Source: Cristatella mucedo (Eukaryota; Bryozoa; Phylactolaemata; Cristatellidae). Taken from it: 64,000 nucleotides of DNA. The DNA is taken from assembly GCA_009760855.2 (NCBI GenBank), contig WPIO01000034.1, forward strand, positions 1,172,501-1,236,500, written 5' to 3'. The notes under the pieces are model-generated. The model saw only the letters and a program-made list of their open reading frames with translations, made no database searches and was not told the DNA's origin. This document shows positions 11,301 to 21,451 of this stretch, one piece after another. A program made the position numbers and the translations under genes. Numbering within the stretch: position 1 is the stretch's first letter; each line of letters opens with the position of its first letter.

Positions 11301-11691
11301 ACTCCCAAAATTCTCTTCGCCTGCCAACGGCACTCGGGTGGGGAAGGACTCGCAGACCGCCGCCACCGCCGTCAGACTCTGCTGGCCACGGCGGGTGCGG
11401 CGCCGGGCTGGTCTGGTCCTGCCTGGCCAGCGCGCGGGTCTGGACCGACCGACCGACCGACCGGGAGGTGCTTGCAGCGCCTCCCAACGGCTCGCACCGC
11501 ACTCACGCCAGCGGTATCACGTAGAGCGTGGCAAAGATGATCGTGCCGAGTCGTGTCAGCCACATGGTAGCTTCCACTTTGTCCTGCGCAATCCTGGCGG
11601 CAACGGCTTTGAGACCCGAGCCGCCCGAACCGGCGCTCGCACTTTCGCCGCTGCCGCCTCCGCCGCCCGAACCTGCCTGCGAATCTGCCAT
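6923..11691 (-). CDS. TMEM33: TMEM33 / Krueppel homolog 2 orthologue, six coding exons
   Basis: Exons in transcript order: 11691-11507, 10947-about 10776, 10158-10054, 9911-9778, 7412-7329, 7058-6923. The reading frame closes across all junctions to about 271 aa; human TMEM33 is 247 aa. Recognisable blocks are 'ATMWLTRLGTI' in exon 1, 'YYQRALACSVATSCFRLHQR' and 'LLEDSCHYL'-like 'LVLEDSCHYLI' in exon 2, 'MPVFCFALLHATKYTY' in exon 3, 'FSFIACSEIFLMP' in exon 4, 'IYYQFLTLRYASRRNPYCR' in exon 5 and 'QLFYELR' in exon 6. The family is a multi-pass ER/nuclear-envelope protein that binds reticulons and shapes ER tubules. The N-terminus has a Gly/Ser-rich insert. The start is the first ATG giving the family-like 'MADSQ'. 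The exon 2 donor (10776) is weak and is the least certain boundary. Intron 4 is filled with LINE/SINE copies. Confidence 0.93.
7183..7310. repeat. (CT)n-rich tract
   Basis: Imperfect CT repeat in TMEM33 intron 5, just upstream of exon 5 in plus coordinates. Confidence 0.9.
7838..8345 (-). mobile_element. LINE-A 3' region, interrupted by SINE-A
   Basis: Minus-strand LINE-A tail at 7838-8003 ('gataaagcgccctcggag', 'gcgctttacatttgctgc'). It resumes after the SINE at 8187 with 'gtggcaacatgcaacagc' and 'ggacgaatcacagggaccc'. The adjacent uninterrupted copy at 8352 shows what the empty site looked like. It lies in TMEM33 intron 4. Confidence 0.75.
8004..8186 (+). mobile_element. SINE-A copy (tRNA-derived)
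   Basis: Starts 'gtgagccgtgatggcac', has an A-box-like 'tggcacactaag' and a perfect B box 'ggttcgattcc', followed by a non-tRNA body ending 'ggctttttaatcagctagg' and ATTT repeats. A short duplication AAGTG flanks it, and it splits a LINE-A copy, so it is the younger insertion. Confidence 0.8.
8352..9100 (-). mobile_element. LINE-A copy, rearranged
   Basis: Starts with (ATA)n and the tail hairpin. The minus strand then reads 'MAPAYLSDILPHQAKHRTTR', 'SFGDRAFSSYAPKAWNSLP' and 'FKRNLK'. Near 8870-8940 a second partial copy of the same C-terminal segment is joined, so the element is internally rearranged. It is not coding-competent. Confidence 0.75.
9112..9382. repeat. 33-41 bp minisatellite, about seven units
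   Basis: Repeated 'aaaagccctttacatgtt' alternating with 'tatacttacttgctaaatc'. Unit length varies between about 33 and 41 bp through internal loss. It lies in TMEM33 intron 4. Confidence 0.85.
10235..10440. repeat. (GA)n-rich tract
   Basis: Degenerate GAGA repeats within TMEM33 intron 2. Serine/leucine-rich open frames on the minus strand here are repeat artefacts. Confidence 0.85.
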
Positions 11692-11861
11692 GGCCTCTGC
11701 AACCGAAGAAACAAGAAGCAAGACGGACCGTAGTCCGGCCACGTAGGTCTGCACCGAAACAGCGCGAGCACGGCAGGCGAGGCGCTGGCTGCTGTCGCCG
11801 CCGGCGCCTCGGCAGCTTGATCTTGTAACCAGGCTAGCAGCACCGGCAGGCACCAAGTGCC

Positions 11862-11925
11862 GGCATGATCGCACTAAGCGATCGCATGATCGCACTAAAT
11901 GATCGCATGATCGCACTAAACGGCA
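11862..11925. repeat. 21-bp tandem repeat upstream of TMEM33 start
   Basis: 'gatcgcatgatcgcactaaa' and close variants occur about three times. The array lies 170-230 bp upstream of the TMEM33 start codon, in the likely promoter or 5' UTR. Confidence 0.8.
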
Positions 11926-12802
11926 GCCACGAGCTACGCATCACGTGCGAGTCTGAGGTCACAGGAGGGGGTCACTGAGGTACACAGCGCAGAGGCAGCA
12001 GTGGTCACGCATACGCGCACAGACAGGCAAGCATGCACGCGCGTGCGCTCACACACAAACATGCGTGCGCTCGCAATCTCGAAGCACGCGCACCCACACA
12101 AATGCACAAATTGAAGAGCATCAACAATCCGCGAGGCACATTGATGGACACGTGGCCCATGCAGCAGAGACAGTGGGTGGCCAGCTGCTGTCACTTAGGG
12201 CCATACCTTCCCACAGACAGAGGCTGCATCCAAACACTTAGCATGTCCAGCACCGGCTCCACACTAGCCCGTGGCGAGGGGAGGGGCACGGTGCACTGGT
12301 CGCTGGCACTGTGCACTCGCGTGCTGCACCACAGACAGGCAGCGTGCGACGTCTGGCGGTGGTAAAATGCTGCTGATCACGCGAGTCTAGCGATGAGCGC
12401 GACACACCTGGTGGCCCCACCCCAGTGTGAAGCACGGCACACCTGGTGGCTGGCCCTCAGCCTTTTATCTCTGCACATACGGTGCTTTGGTACGGCCGAG
12501 GTTCAGCTTAAGCTTCTCCCTTCCACGACAGCGGTGCACCTCGTGACTGCGATGGTTTGGCAGGTAAACCAGCATGTGCACACACAGTGAGCAAAGTCGG
12601 TGGCAATCGAAAGGCACCAGCTGCTTATCGCGTGAGAGGCTGGTAAGTTCTGACCACGCACTTTGCAAACCAGCCTGCAGAGCACATCCCATGCTTTGCA
12701 GCACACGCATCAATTAGTGTCTAGCAGTGCCGTTCAGGATCCGCTGGTTCATGCTACTCGTTCTTTGCTCGCACAACATGCACACGCTTACACATACACA
12801 CA

Positions 12803-12871
<69 letters not shown>

Positions 12872-14226
12872 CCTCTATCTCAAATATGAGCGATGCTAAA
12901 TCCCTTTGCTTGAAAATTAGTTTTAACTGTTCCTGATCTTAAAGGTGTAAATTGTGGTCCAACAATGGAGTGCACGAAACAATCAATAAATTACGCCTCC
13001 AGATAAATTCAGATAGTCCTCTCCTTTTGGACAAGCTCGGAAGCGCGTATAGGCTTCCTAATTTCTCGCTTGGCATCCGATTCTCTTATTAACTAGCTGC
13101 AATAACCGAGCTGCCACTGAGGGTCGAACATGCGATCCTTAACTAAACGCATGAAGACCCTTCGTCAAATGGCATACACTGACCAAGGTTTATCCTAATT
13201 TTAGACACACAAAGCTAGCATCGCAGATAGGTTAGAGATTGCCCATCGATTGCTAATCCCACACGATCAAGCGAGGCCCGATCGCGGCAGACTACCGAGT
13301 TCGCTCGTGACAATGCGGCATCCCACGAGAGAAACACTTCCGTCCGCAGACCACGAACTGGAAGTTACTGGACACTTCACTGCCACAAAATCAAAAGAAA
13401 GCAAGTCGTCGGTGGAGCGTGTGCAGCCTGGAACTACCGAGGCAAGCCGGGCAGCGACTTGCCTCCCCCCCCCAAGAATGGCGCACACACGCATGCCCCA
13501 AAGCGATCTATATTGCGGCCTTAATTCTGCGGCGAAGAGCCAGGTAGAAAACGCGGCAGCCCGCGAATGCCTTCTACGCGATGCCGGCCCGAACATTTGT
13601 GCAACTTGGCAGCGGGTGAAAATTTTAAGTCATAAAACCAATAGCCCGCAATATTCCTCCGAGAGTTCTGAGCCAGCTCATAATTCTGGTTCCAGATACC
13701 TAAGAAACCGACAAATGCTAGCCACCGCGCAGTGCATGCGCAAAAGAAACTTGCGGTCAGTGCGTTTACCGAGAGGACTTCTAGAACCAGATCGACGCCG
13801 GATGTAAAAGACGGAAGTTCCACTACTCGCTTCCGGTAGCTCTTGCCGTCCCTCCTATTCCGTAAAATTGTATACCTGGGCTGTTAATGGCTTTTATTCT
13901 ATCGACGCTCCCGATAGACCCAGCAAAACTAGCTTTGACTATGCAATCTATCTTCCAAGATAATGTTAATTTTGATTAATTTTGTGCCCATGACAGCGCT
14001 TGCCATTACCGACGCACGACTAATACCACAGCGAAGCTGATGCCTCCGAGCGCGGCCGGTGCGGTTGCATGTCTCTAGCTGGCTGGCCGAGGCTTGGCGC
14101 ACCGGCGCGGCGGGCTGACAGGAGGACGGCGAAAAGACTTGAAACAGAGCGACACCTCGAGGAGCGGTGGATGCGTGTCGGGGGCGACAGTGGTCGTACA
14201 GTGAGACCTTTCGGCGCGCCCTGGGA
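11926..14226. other. Intergenic between TMEM33 and the MITE
   Basis: Contains a (CT)n tract at about 12806-12867. The remaining sequence has only unconvincing open frames. No gene recognised. Confidence 0.5.
12806..12867. repeat. (CT)n microsatellite
   Basis: About 60 bp of pure CT repeats preceded by an ACAC run. Confidence 0.95.
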
Positions 14227-14235
14227 CAAAGCTAT

Positions 14236-14827
14236 GGTTCTAGGGCAATTCGGCGCAGGACCATTCGGACCGGACAATTTGTCGCGGACAATTCGTCGCG
14301 GACATTTCGGAGCAGGATATTTAAAACTTATCTATTTGAAATTTAAACGAATTTTTTATTAATTATGTTTAATAGAACTATAATACCGTATAAAGTAAAG
14401 TTTACTTAGCTTACTACAAAAAAGTCATTGCAAATACCAGTAACTCTTGCACAAAATCACATTTTTTTAAATGTTACCAGTTTACTTAATGTTGATCCGT
14501 TAAATTAATGTTGTGACTCCATCCACCCAAGTAATCAATTGATGAACAAATTTCGTAATCTAACACAACCGTATGCAATCGACGATCCAGGTCTCAATAT
14601 TTTTCTTTTTCTTCAGAGGAGGATCTTCACTTATTGTGTAATTAAATGTCTTTTTTAATTGAAAGCGTCTAGGTTTCAAAACTATGTACTCACTAATTGA
14701 AAGCGTGTTTATGCTGCGTTTAAAATATAAAAAATGAATACATTGCAAATTGTCCGCTCCGAATTACCCGTTTTTTGGTCCCGAATTGTCCGCGACGAAT
14801 TGTCCTGCGCCGAATTATCCGGTAACC
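14236..14827. mobile_element. MULE-like MITE with about 80-bp inverted repeats and 9-bp target duplication
   Basis: The ends are long imperfect inverted repeats. The left end contains 'caattcggcgcagga', 'tcgcggacaattcg' and 'ttcggagca'. The right end contains their complements, 'tgtcctgcgccgaatt', 'cgaattgtccgcga' and 'gctccgaatta'. The nine bases CAAAGCTAT occur immediately before (14227-14235) and after (14828-14836). A 9-bp duplication with long inverted repeats points to Mutator-like elements. There is no coding capacity; the centre is AT-rich. Confidence 0.85.
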
Positions 14828-14836
14828 CAAAGCTAT

Positions 14837-15066
14837 AAATGGCGCCCCCTCCCCTTGTCATAAAATTGCTGCAAAATAGCTCAACGGCAGAGGAAATGCA
14901 AAAAGCACACGCTTGCAGGCATACCGAGTCGTGACCTTGTCTTAACTGTTGTAAAGGTACAAAGTAGCTACCACAACTTTAATTTAAGTGAAATTTTTCT
15001 TGGCCTTGAACGTGGCAAATTGATCTATTAAAGTTTAAAAGTTAAATGTACCTAGTGTTTCTTTCT
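14837..15066. other. Intergenic, nothing recognised
   Basis: Short AT-rich gap between the MITE and the hAT relic. No signal seen. Confidence 0.4.
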
Positions 15067-15346
15067 CTAAGCATTTCTCAAGGCTAAATCAGAGAGTCGA
15101 TCTTTCCCCACTGATGCTTTCAGATAAGACAGGATTATCTTCAGCTTGCTAAAGGAATGTTCACAATTAGCCACTGGTACGGCTATGGCGAGAAGGACTT
15201 GCAAAGGAAACTCTGAAAATAGGAAACATATCTTCTCCATAACTGACTACGAAATACATGAGTTAGACAGGGTCTTTGGCGCCGACTGTGACGTGCGGCA
15301 AAAAGCATTTTGCAGTCACATATTTCGTTGTATATAATTTTATAAT

Positions 15347-15680
15347 TCATCCCGACCTGCGTCAGAACATCCCCTGACCTGACCACATTTAAAAGGAACT
15401 TGAAAACACACCTATTTAGGACAGCATTTAGTGGGTCCCTGTGATTCGTCCTTGATGTGCCTATGCGTGCTGACACTGTGCATGCAGCCACTAACCACAT
15501 TTGCATGCTGACCCTGTGCATGTCACCCCTAACCATATTATTCATTTTGTTTGTTTTTCAAGCATGATTTTACTTACCATTAAATTGCATTTCACTTTGC
15601 AGCAAATGTAAAGCGCCTAGAAAGAGATTAAGTTCTCTGAGGGCGCTTTATCAAGTACATTATTATTATTATTATTATTT
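15347..15680 (+). mobile_element. LINE-A 3' end inserted in the hAT relic
   Basis: Encodes 'RPASEHPLT'-frame equivalents of 'TCVRTSPDLTTFKRNLKTHL', followed by the tail hairpin ('aaagcgcctagaaagaga', 'ttctctgagggcgcttt') and (ATT)n. It separates the hAT C-terminal motif from the rest of the transposase. Confidence 0.85.
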
Positions 15681-15790
15681 GTATAATGCCCCAGGAGAAC
15701 TTAATCTCTATTCACGCGCTTCACAAATGCCTCGGGGCTCGAGCCCACGATTTCAGCCTGACCTTGGGCTCGGGGCGCAGCCCTTTTCCA
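15678..15790 (-). mobile_element. SINE-B copy, partial
   Basis: Reverse orientation: 'gccccaggagaacttaatc', 'attcacgcgcttcaca', 'cggggctcgagcccacga'. It sits back to back with the (ATT)n tail of the LINE-A copy. Confidence 0.7.
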
Positions 15791-16134
15791 TCAACGTCTG
15801 AACACTAGACGCCGCCAAGATCTGAAAATTGCCGGCGGAGTTTGGTCTGGTCAAGTATCTTCAAAAGCTGCTTAACTTCCAACAAGAAACCAATTTTGTC
15901 AACAAGACCTGAGAGCCGAGGGAAAAAACTAGATGCAATGTCTTGCCGGAATCCATGCTGTCCTTCATTACTCTTGAAATATACTCTTCTGCCGAGAGAC
16001 CAATATCTTGAGAGATTGTTCTCCAGGCATTTTTCAGGCTTCGGCAGATTCTTAGCTTAACTGCAATCCTCACAATTAACATCTCTTTTCGGCATCTCGT
16101 ATACATTCTCTGCGCAGGTCTTCTCGAAGTCTTG

Positions 16135-16317
16135 GTGAGCCGTGATGGCACAATAGGTAATGCGGTTGCTTTCACGACCTCGGTCCCGAGGTCGTGGGTT
16201 CGATTTCTGCGGTGGGCGATTCCTTTATCGTCACTGCAAGCTGTGGTGATAGCCGTAAAGGCTCTTCTATCGCTATACAAAAAGAGGCTGTTTAATCAGC
16301 TAGGATTTTTTTTATAA
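16135..16317 (+). mobile_element. SINE-A copy
   Basis: Full-length: 'gtgagccgtgatggcaca', the palindrome 'cacgacctcgg' / 'ccgaggtcgtg', and the end 'gtttaatcagctagg' plus T-run. Inserted into the hAT relic. Confidence 0.85.
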
Positions 16318-16861
16318 TATCAAGAGAGTGGAGGTCACAAGAGGCGTCTTTGATGTTCATCTTTGGATCCCTTTTCTGAACGTGGTCAATCTTCCTTAAG
16401 ATGCTGTACCAAAATGGCAGCAGAGCCAAGAAGCTAAAGTTCAAGATGAAAATGTCGGTGACTGCCAGCTTCGCTGCTTGTTTCAAGCGTTCCACTTGTC
16501 CTCAGACAGAGTTGCTCTAAAATTCTACTCAGTCCTTCATTGCTAGCTTTCACAGCCTCCACTCTTGCACTCCACCTTGTCGTCGCAGAGTCACGTTTGA
16601 CAGTGATGGCTAAGACTTTCTTCACAGTTCTTCCCACCTCAGATTTTATCTTGAAAAAAATCAGTCGATGCTCTCTGCTGTTCCAAAAAAGGCAACGTGA
16701 CAACGAAATCTAGACTAGCAGCATGAACTCCTGCCAGATTCAAGCTGTGGTTATAACGGTTTGCAAAAAATTACCGTCTCGTTTCAAGACAGTATTCTCC
16801 TTTAGACACCTGACAACTGATTAGATGCGAGTGTACAGTGCGCTCCTGCTGCTTCCGCTAC

Positions 16862-17133
16862 TGTAATTAGCGCAGCAGCATCGGCCACTGATGTATGCCC
16901 AGCCTACAGCAGGCGGTTGGGCAATTGACTCGGCGAAGCGTCCGGCCCTTGATGTAAACACGTTGCCCGCCACAGTGCTGCACTCTGCTCCCATCTGAGG
17001 TGAGTCAGCCGGCTCCTGTATGTACGCGTTGAGAGAATAAATATCGAGTCTCGTTTATCGCTCACGTTCCACCACGGGCGGCGTCTCCGTGAGACTCGAC
17101 AAGAGCAGCCTCGGCAGGAGCCGCTATGTTACA
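16862..17133. mobile_element. Possible short LTR-like element
   Basis: Starts TGTAA and ends TTACA, and contains 'gagagaataaatatcgag' (an AATAAA motif) before a GC-rich end, as in LTR R-U5 regions. I could not find a convincing target duplication, so this is tentative. Confidence 0.3.
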
Positions 17134-18450
17134 CAGCAAGTGCTTCGCAGCTGCAGCACTGCAGTCTTGCATTGTCTATTTTTTTCAGATTCGACTTTGT
17201 CCAAGATGAGACCCTCAATTGCTGCAGACACTTTATTGAAACTCGAAGAAAGCCCATAAAAAACTCTTTGATAGTGATTGCTTTGTTGGCAAAATCAACA
17301 TCGACATATATGATGACCTCAGACATCTGCTCGCGGTGTGCCAAATCAGGATCTGAGAGTCAAGCAGAATTCCACAGTGCCTGTTTCGCCGCATGTCACA
17401 GGGTAGCTTCTCTCTGACCGCGGATGCAAGTGGAACGACGGAACTCTCAAGCTGGATCTGAGGAGACAGATATGAGACTGACTTTGGATTCTGTCTGGCG
17501 CGGTCCAGGCGTGACTGCAGAATAGAATCGTACTGAGCATCGAAGGTGAATAAGTGGCAACAGGTCAGTGCAGTGGTTGTCTCACCAGCACAAGGTCAAG
17601 ACTCTCTTGGTAACCATGCAAGGCTAGGCTTTGAGAAATCAATAGCTTGATGCACAGCTGAGAGCATCTCTTTGGGACTTCTTGCCGTTGTCGCTTTCCA
17701 ATGAGATTTGTGCCTCAACGAGCAGTGTCTACGCCACTTCCTCTGAGAAGTCTCCTGTCGGCTTCTTTCCATGCGGTGAAAGCCTGCCGGTGAGAAGAGC
17801 TGTTTTCATAAGCATTCAGTTGTTCAGGTCTCCTCTTTGAATAGGAAGAACCCATTCACCAATTCAAGTGCCGATCAGAAGTTTTGGGTGACAAAGAAGG
17901 AAGAGCAAACAACAGAAGCAATGTGCCGACTGTTTGGAGGGAAAGTCGACCAGCCAGGTCCTGTTAACTTGATGCCCATTTGCCTAATAAACCTCATACA
18001 ATTATTTATTTAATTACAATTACAATTAATTGTATCAATTGATCATTTGCCTGCTCAACCAGGCTGAACTGCGCTCGCGTCTCTACTACGTATTCCAACG
18101 AATGGACTTTCGTCGCTCCGAAATGTTCGCTCGATCCTCGAGGAAGACGAAGAGCTCGGCTTGAAGTTGAGGCTGAGTGACGTGTAAAGCAGAGGTCAAA
18201 CTCTAGGTAGCCAACATCATTCAGGGGGGTCAGCGCTTGGAAAATTGCAGCAGATTCCACATCTCCTTATCTTATGGTATCGCTCGCTTGCATGCCGCCA
18301 CGTTTTCAATTTGTGACTCCCTTCGTCTTGACAGAGCAAAGCACGTTTGATGCCCTGCTCTCAGCCTCCGAGCAGCAGACAGTGTTTCGCGTTTCGCTGT
18401 CGTGCCTTCTGCCTTTTCTGCTCTTCTCTGTTCATGTCATCGTCTTTTCC
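17134..18450. other. Intergenic, possible further hAT debris
   Basis: No confident gene. Short minus-strand frames may continue the decayed hAT element, but I see no family motif beyond 16705. Confidence 0.4.
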
Positions 18451-18625
18451 TCTGGTCCAGCGGTTGCTAAGGTGCTCGCCGCCCCCCCCCCCCCCGCCCC
18501 CGACCAAGGTCTGGCTGAGGTCGTGGGCTCGAGCCCCGAGGCCTATGTGAAGCGCCTGAATAGAGATTAAGTTCTCTTGGGGCGCTATATAAATTAATTT
18601 TATCATTATTTATTATTATTATTTT
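18451..18625 (+). mobile_element. SINE-B copy
   Basis: Reads 'ctggtccagcggttgcta', poly-C, 'gtgggctcgagccccgag', then 'gtgaagcgcctgaataga' and 'cttggggcgctatataaa', ending in (ATT)n. A good family reference copy. Confidence 0.85.
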
Positions 18626-18700
18626 CCTCCTTCCTTCCTTCCTTCCTTCCTTCCTTCCTTCCTTCCTTCCTTCCTTCCTTCCTTCCTTCCTTCCTTCTTT
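18626..18700. repeat. (CCTT)n microsatellite
   Basis: About 18 tandem CCTT units directly following the SINE-B tail. Confidence 0.95.
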
Positions 18701-18952
18701 TTTCTTTCTTGCTCCTGTCATCGCCTCCGTCTGCTTGCTGTCTTCCTCATCATCAACTTCCTGCTGCTAATTCATTATTCACTCTGTGATGACCAACATT
18801 TGCCTCGTGTCTTTCTCTGTGTCTTCACTGCCTCTTCAGCTTTGCCTTCTTCAAGACCCCTTCTTCTTTCACGCGCCTTGCTGGCCTCGCTTTCCTCTTT
18901 CTTCTCCTCGAGCTTTCGTCTTCTGTGCTGGGCGCCGCCTGAGCCTTTCTTC

Positions 18953-19112
18953 CAAATATAATTCATTTGTGTAGCGCCCCAAGAGAGCTTAATCTCCATT
19001 CAGGCGCTTCACATATGCCTCCGGGCTCGAGCCCACGACCTCAGCCAGACCTTGGTCGGGGGGGGGGGCGGCGAGCACCTTAACAACCGCTGGACCAAAC
19101 CAGCTCGGCAGC
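18953..19112 (-). mobile_element. SINE-B copy
   Basis: Reverse copy: 'gtagcgccccaagagagc', 'ttcaggcgcttcacatat', 'ccgggctcgagcccacga'. Together with the plus copy at 18451 it forms an inverted pair about 330 bp apart. Confidence 0.85.
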
Positions 19113-19749
19113 AAACCAGCTCGGCTCAGCTCCTTCCATTTCGTCCGAGAATAGATTGGGTTGACCAAAAATGTACACGTGTGCACAGTAGCCGTAGTGG
19201 CAATTAAAGTCAACGAGGCTAATCTGGTGACCCTCACATCGTGGATTTCGTCTCCAGAGGTCAAGGTCGAGAGAAGCTCGACAAAAAGGCTTCGGGGAAG
19301 ATTGGAAAGTGCCGACGTCGTCTACATGACGGTGCCAGGAGACTCAATGCACACAATGCACACAATGTCTCTAGATGGGGAAAAAATCTAAAATAAACTC
19401 TCAGTAATCACTTTATCAAGCTTAATGTTTCGGCGACGAACAGTCGGAGTGAGTGGCAGACAATATCTTGTCTACAACACTGCACGGACCGGATGAGCTC
19501 TTGTGCGTTTGACAGGCTGACGCAGCCAGCTAAGCCTAGCTTGTTGTAAGCCTGTAAACATGCTGAACTGGCTCAGCCAGAAACAGTCAAGTTCATTTAA
19601 GCAAGACTTTCTTGAAATCAAGATTAGTATTCTCACATGAAAATGTCTTTAAAAAATGCGTACAATCCATTTTACATCGGGCGCCCCTTGACCTTGGCGC
19701 CCGGGAACATCTCGCCTACCCACCTCTTGTTAGGCAAGTTGGGGGAGTA
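19113..19749. other. Intergenic, nothing recognised
   Basis: Only short open frames without family resemblance. Confidence 0.45.
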
Positions 19750-19950
19750 TAATAGTAATAATAATAATAATAACGCACTTGATAAAGCGCCCTCAGAGAA
19801 CTCAATCTATTTCTGGGCGCTTTGCATTTGCTGCAAAGGGAAATGCAATTGAATGGTGAGTAATATCGTGCTCGATAAACAATATGAATAGCATGGTTAG
19901 GGGTCAGCATGCACAGGGTCAGCATGCAAATACGGTTAGTGGTTTCGACG
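19750..19950 (-). mobile_element. LINE-A 3' tail region
   Basis: (ATA)n, then 'gataaagcgccctcagag', 'gggcgctttgcatttgct' and 'ggtcagcatgcacaggg', the reverse of the LINE-A 3' UTR. Confidence 0.8.
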
Positions 19951-20149
19951 ATCTCAGACGTCTTATTTGTTATTTTGGTTTAGCTTTACAACTTTAGCCA
20001 ATACCTTATTGCGCAGTGCATGCTGTGTAGCTGTCCAGATTGAAGACCAGATTCTTCGGTACCGCGTTCACCGTACGCAAAAACACGAGCACAAGATGGC
20101 TGCTTCGGGTCGATAAGCGATTGTTCAAAAGTAGCTGACTCGGCAGCCT

Positions 20150-20250
20150 CATCGTTATATAGCGGCAGAAGAGCAGTAACGGTGGCTAGCACCACCGCTT
20201 GCAGTGGGTAAAATAAAGGATCGCCCACTGTGGCAGTCGAATCCATGACG
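20150..20250 (-). mobile_element. SINE-A copy, partial and diverged
   Basis: 'accaccgcttgcagtggg', 'aaaggatcgcccactg' and 'tcgaatccatgacg' match the reversed middle and B-box region of SINE-A. Confidence 0.6.
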
Positions 20251-20274
20251 TCATGGGTCGGTGTAAAGAGCGAG

Positions 20275-20375
20275 CATCATCATTCGATTGCAGCAAATGC
20301 ACAGCGCCTAGAGAGATATTGAGTTCTCGGATCCAAGATCGGAGATCGGGCTTTATCAAGTGTATCATTACTACT
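20275..20375 (+). mobile_element. LINE-A tail, with internal insertion
   Basis: 'gattgcagcaaatgcaca', 'gcgcctagagagatattg' and 'gggctttatcaagtgtat'. A short extra segment (about 20333-20348) interrupts the hairpin. Confidence 0.55.
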
Positions 20376-20727
20376 ATACCTCTGCGGCGGCGGCGACAGG
20401 TGGACCTCCGACACTTCCGATGTCAAACGCTACGCTACGCTCCGTCGCTGCTTCTAACTGAAGTTCGTTTGGCCACGACCGCAGGCCACGCCCTCCCCAG
20501 GCGGCGCGGATGTCCTTGCTGACAAGTGACCGGTACCGGGGGCGCTGGCGTCTCGAAGCGCTGCTGACTCGATGCGATGCCGGCGAGGAGAGGCTGCTAA
20601 TAAGGGAGCGCGGCAGACATAATATATATAAGGAGCACGCGTACGCAATGGCGGCAGCAGGTCCACATCCTTTCGATAAACGTTTTATTTCAAAGTCACG
20701 GGAGGCTAGATAATCGCAGCACGAGGC

Positions 20728-20730
<3 letters not shown>

Positions 20731-20812
<82 letters not shown>
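20731..20812. repeat. (CT)n microsatellite
   Basis: About 82 bp of pure CT dinucleotides. Confidence 0.95.
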
Positions 20813-20816
<4 letters not shown>

Positions 20817-21330
20817 AATTGGCTCTGCCAGCAAAATCGGCTCTACCAGCGTAACTCCTCTTGAATCTGCACGAAATCTAGGTGTCATGATCCAAAGTGA
20901 CCTTTTATTAGACGACCACATCAGCTCCACTGTCAAGTCTGCTACTTTCAGCTACATAATATTGATAAAACTCGGGCTTGTTTAGACAGAGATACCACAT
21001 CTAAGTTGATCCATGCATTTGTGACATCCCGTCTAGACTTCTATAACTCAGTGCTTGCTGATCTAATGGCCTGTGCACTCAGATGCTTACAACCGGTGCA
21101 AAACTCTGCAGCTAGGCTTGTCTGTCGTGAGCGTCGCAGCTGCCACATCACGCCACTTCTCGCCGACCTGCACTGTCTGCTAGTCAAGCAGCGCATCGAT
21201 TTCAAGGTTATGTCACTCAGTTGAGGGTGGAGCCTTCATTCTTTGGCTCCAGTCTACCGAGCAGACCTAATCCACCATCAGGCACCCGCTTTTCGGAATC
21301 TAACTGTTTACCTACACATCATACAAATCT
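20813..21330 (+). mobile_element. LINE-A copy, truncated at both ends
   Basis: Encodes 'MIHAFVTSRLDFYNSVLADL' and 'LADLHCLLVKQRIDFKV', parallel to 3420-3640. It ends near 21330 without the hairpin tail and runs into (CT)n-rich sequence. Confidence 0.8.
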
Positions 21331-21404
21331 CATTATCCTTATCAATTCCTGTCTTCCCCTCTCCAATCATCCATCTCGCTCCTCTCTTCCTCCATGTTTC
21401 TTTC

Positions 21405-21451
<47 letters not shown>

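Larger units (their letters stand above)
15067..16705 (-). pseudogene. hAT-family transposase relic (DUF4371 / hAT_C type)
   Basis: Minus-strand fragments in C-to-N order: 15067-15243 encodes 'LLAIAVPVANCEHSFSKLK' and 'KDRLSDLALRN', the hAT C-terminal dimerisation motif, with a stop at 15067-15069. About 15840-16080 encodes 'CRSLKNAWRTISQDIGLS'. About 16330-16480 encodes 'FLALLPFWYSILRKIDHVQK'. About 16500-16660 encodes 'DSATTRWSARVEAVKASNEG'. These match the DUF4371/hAT architecture seen in ZMYM1-like transposases. It is broken by frameshifts, a LINE-A insertion, a SINE-B and a SINE-A, and is not functional. Confidence 0.8.
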
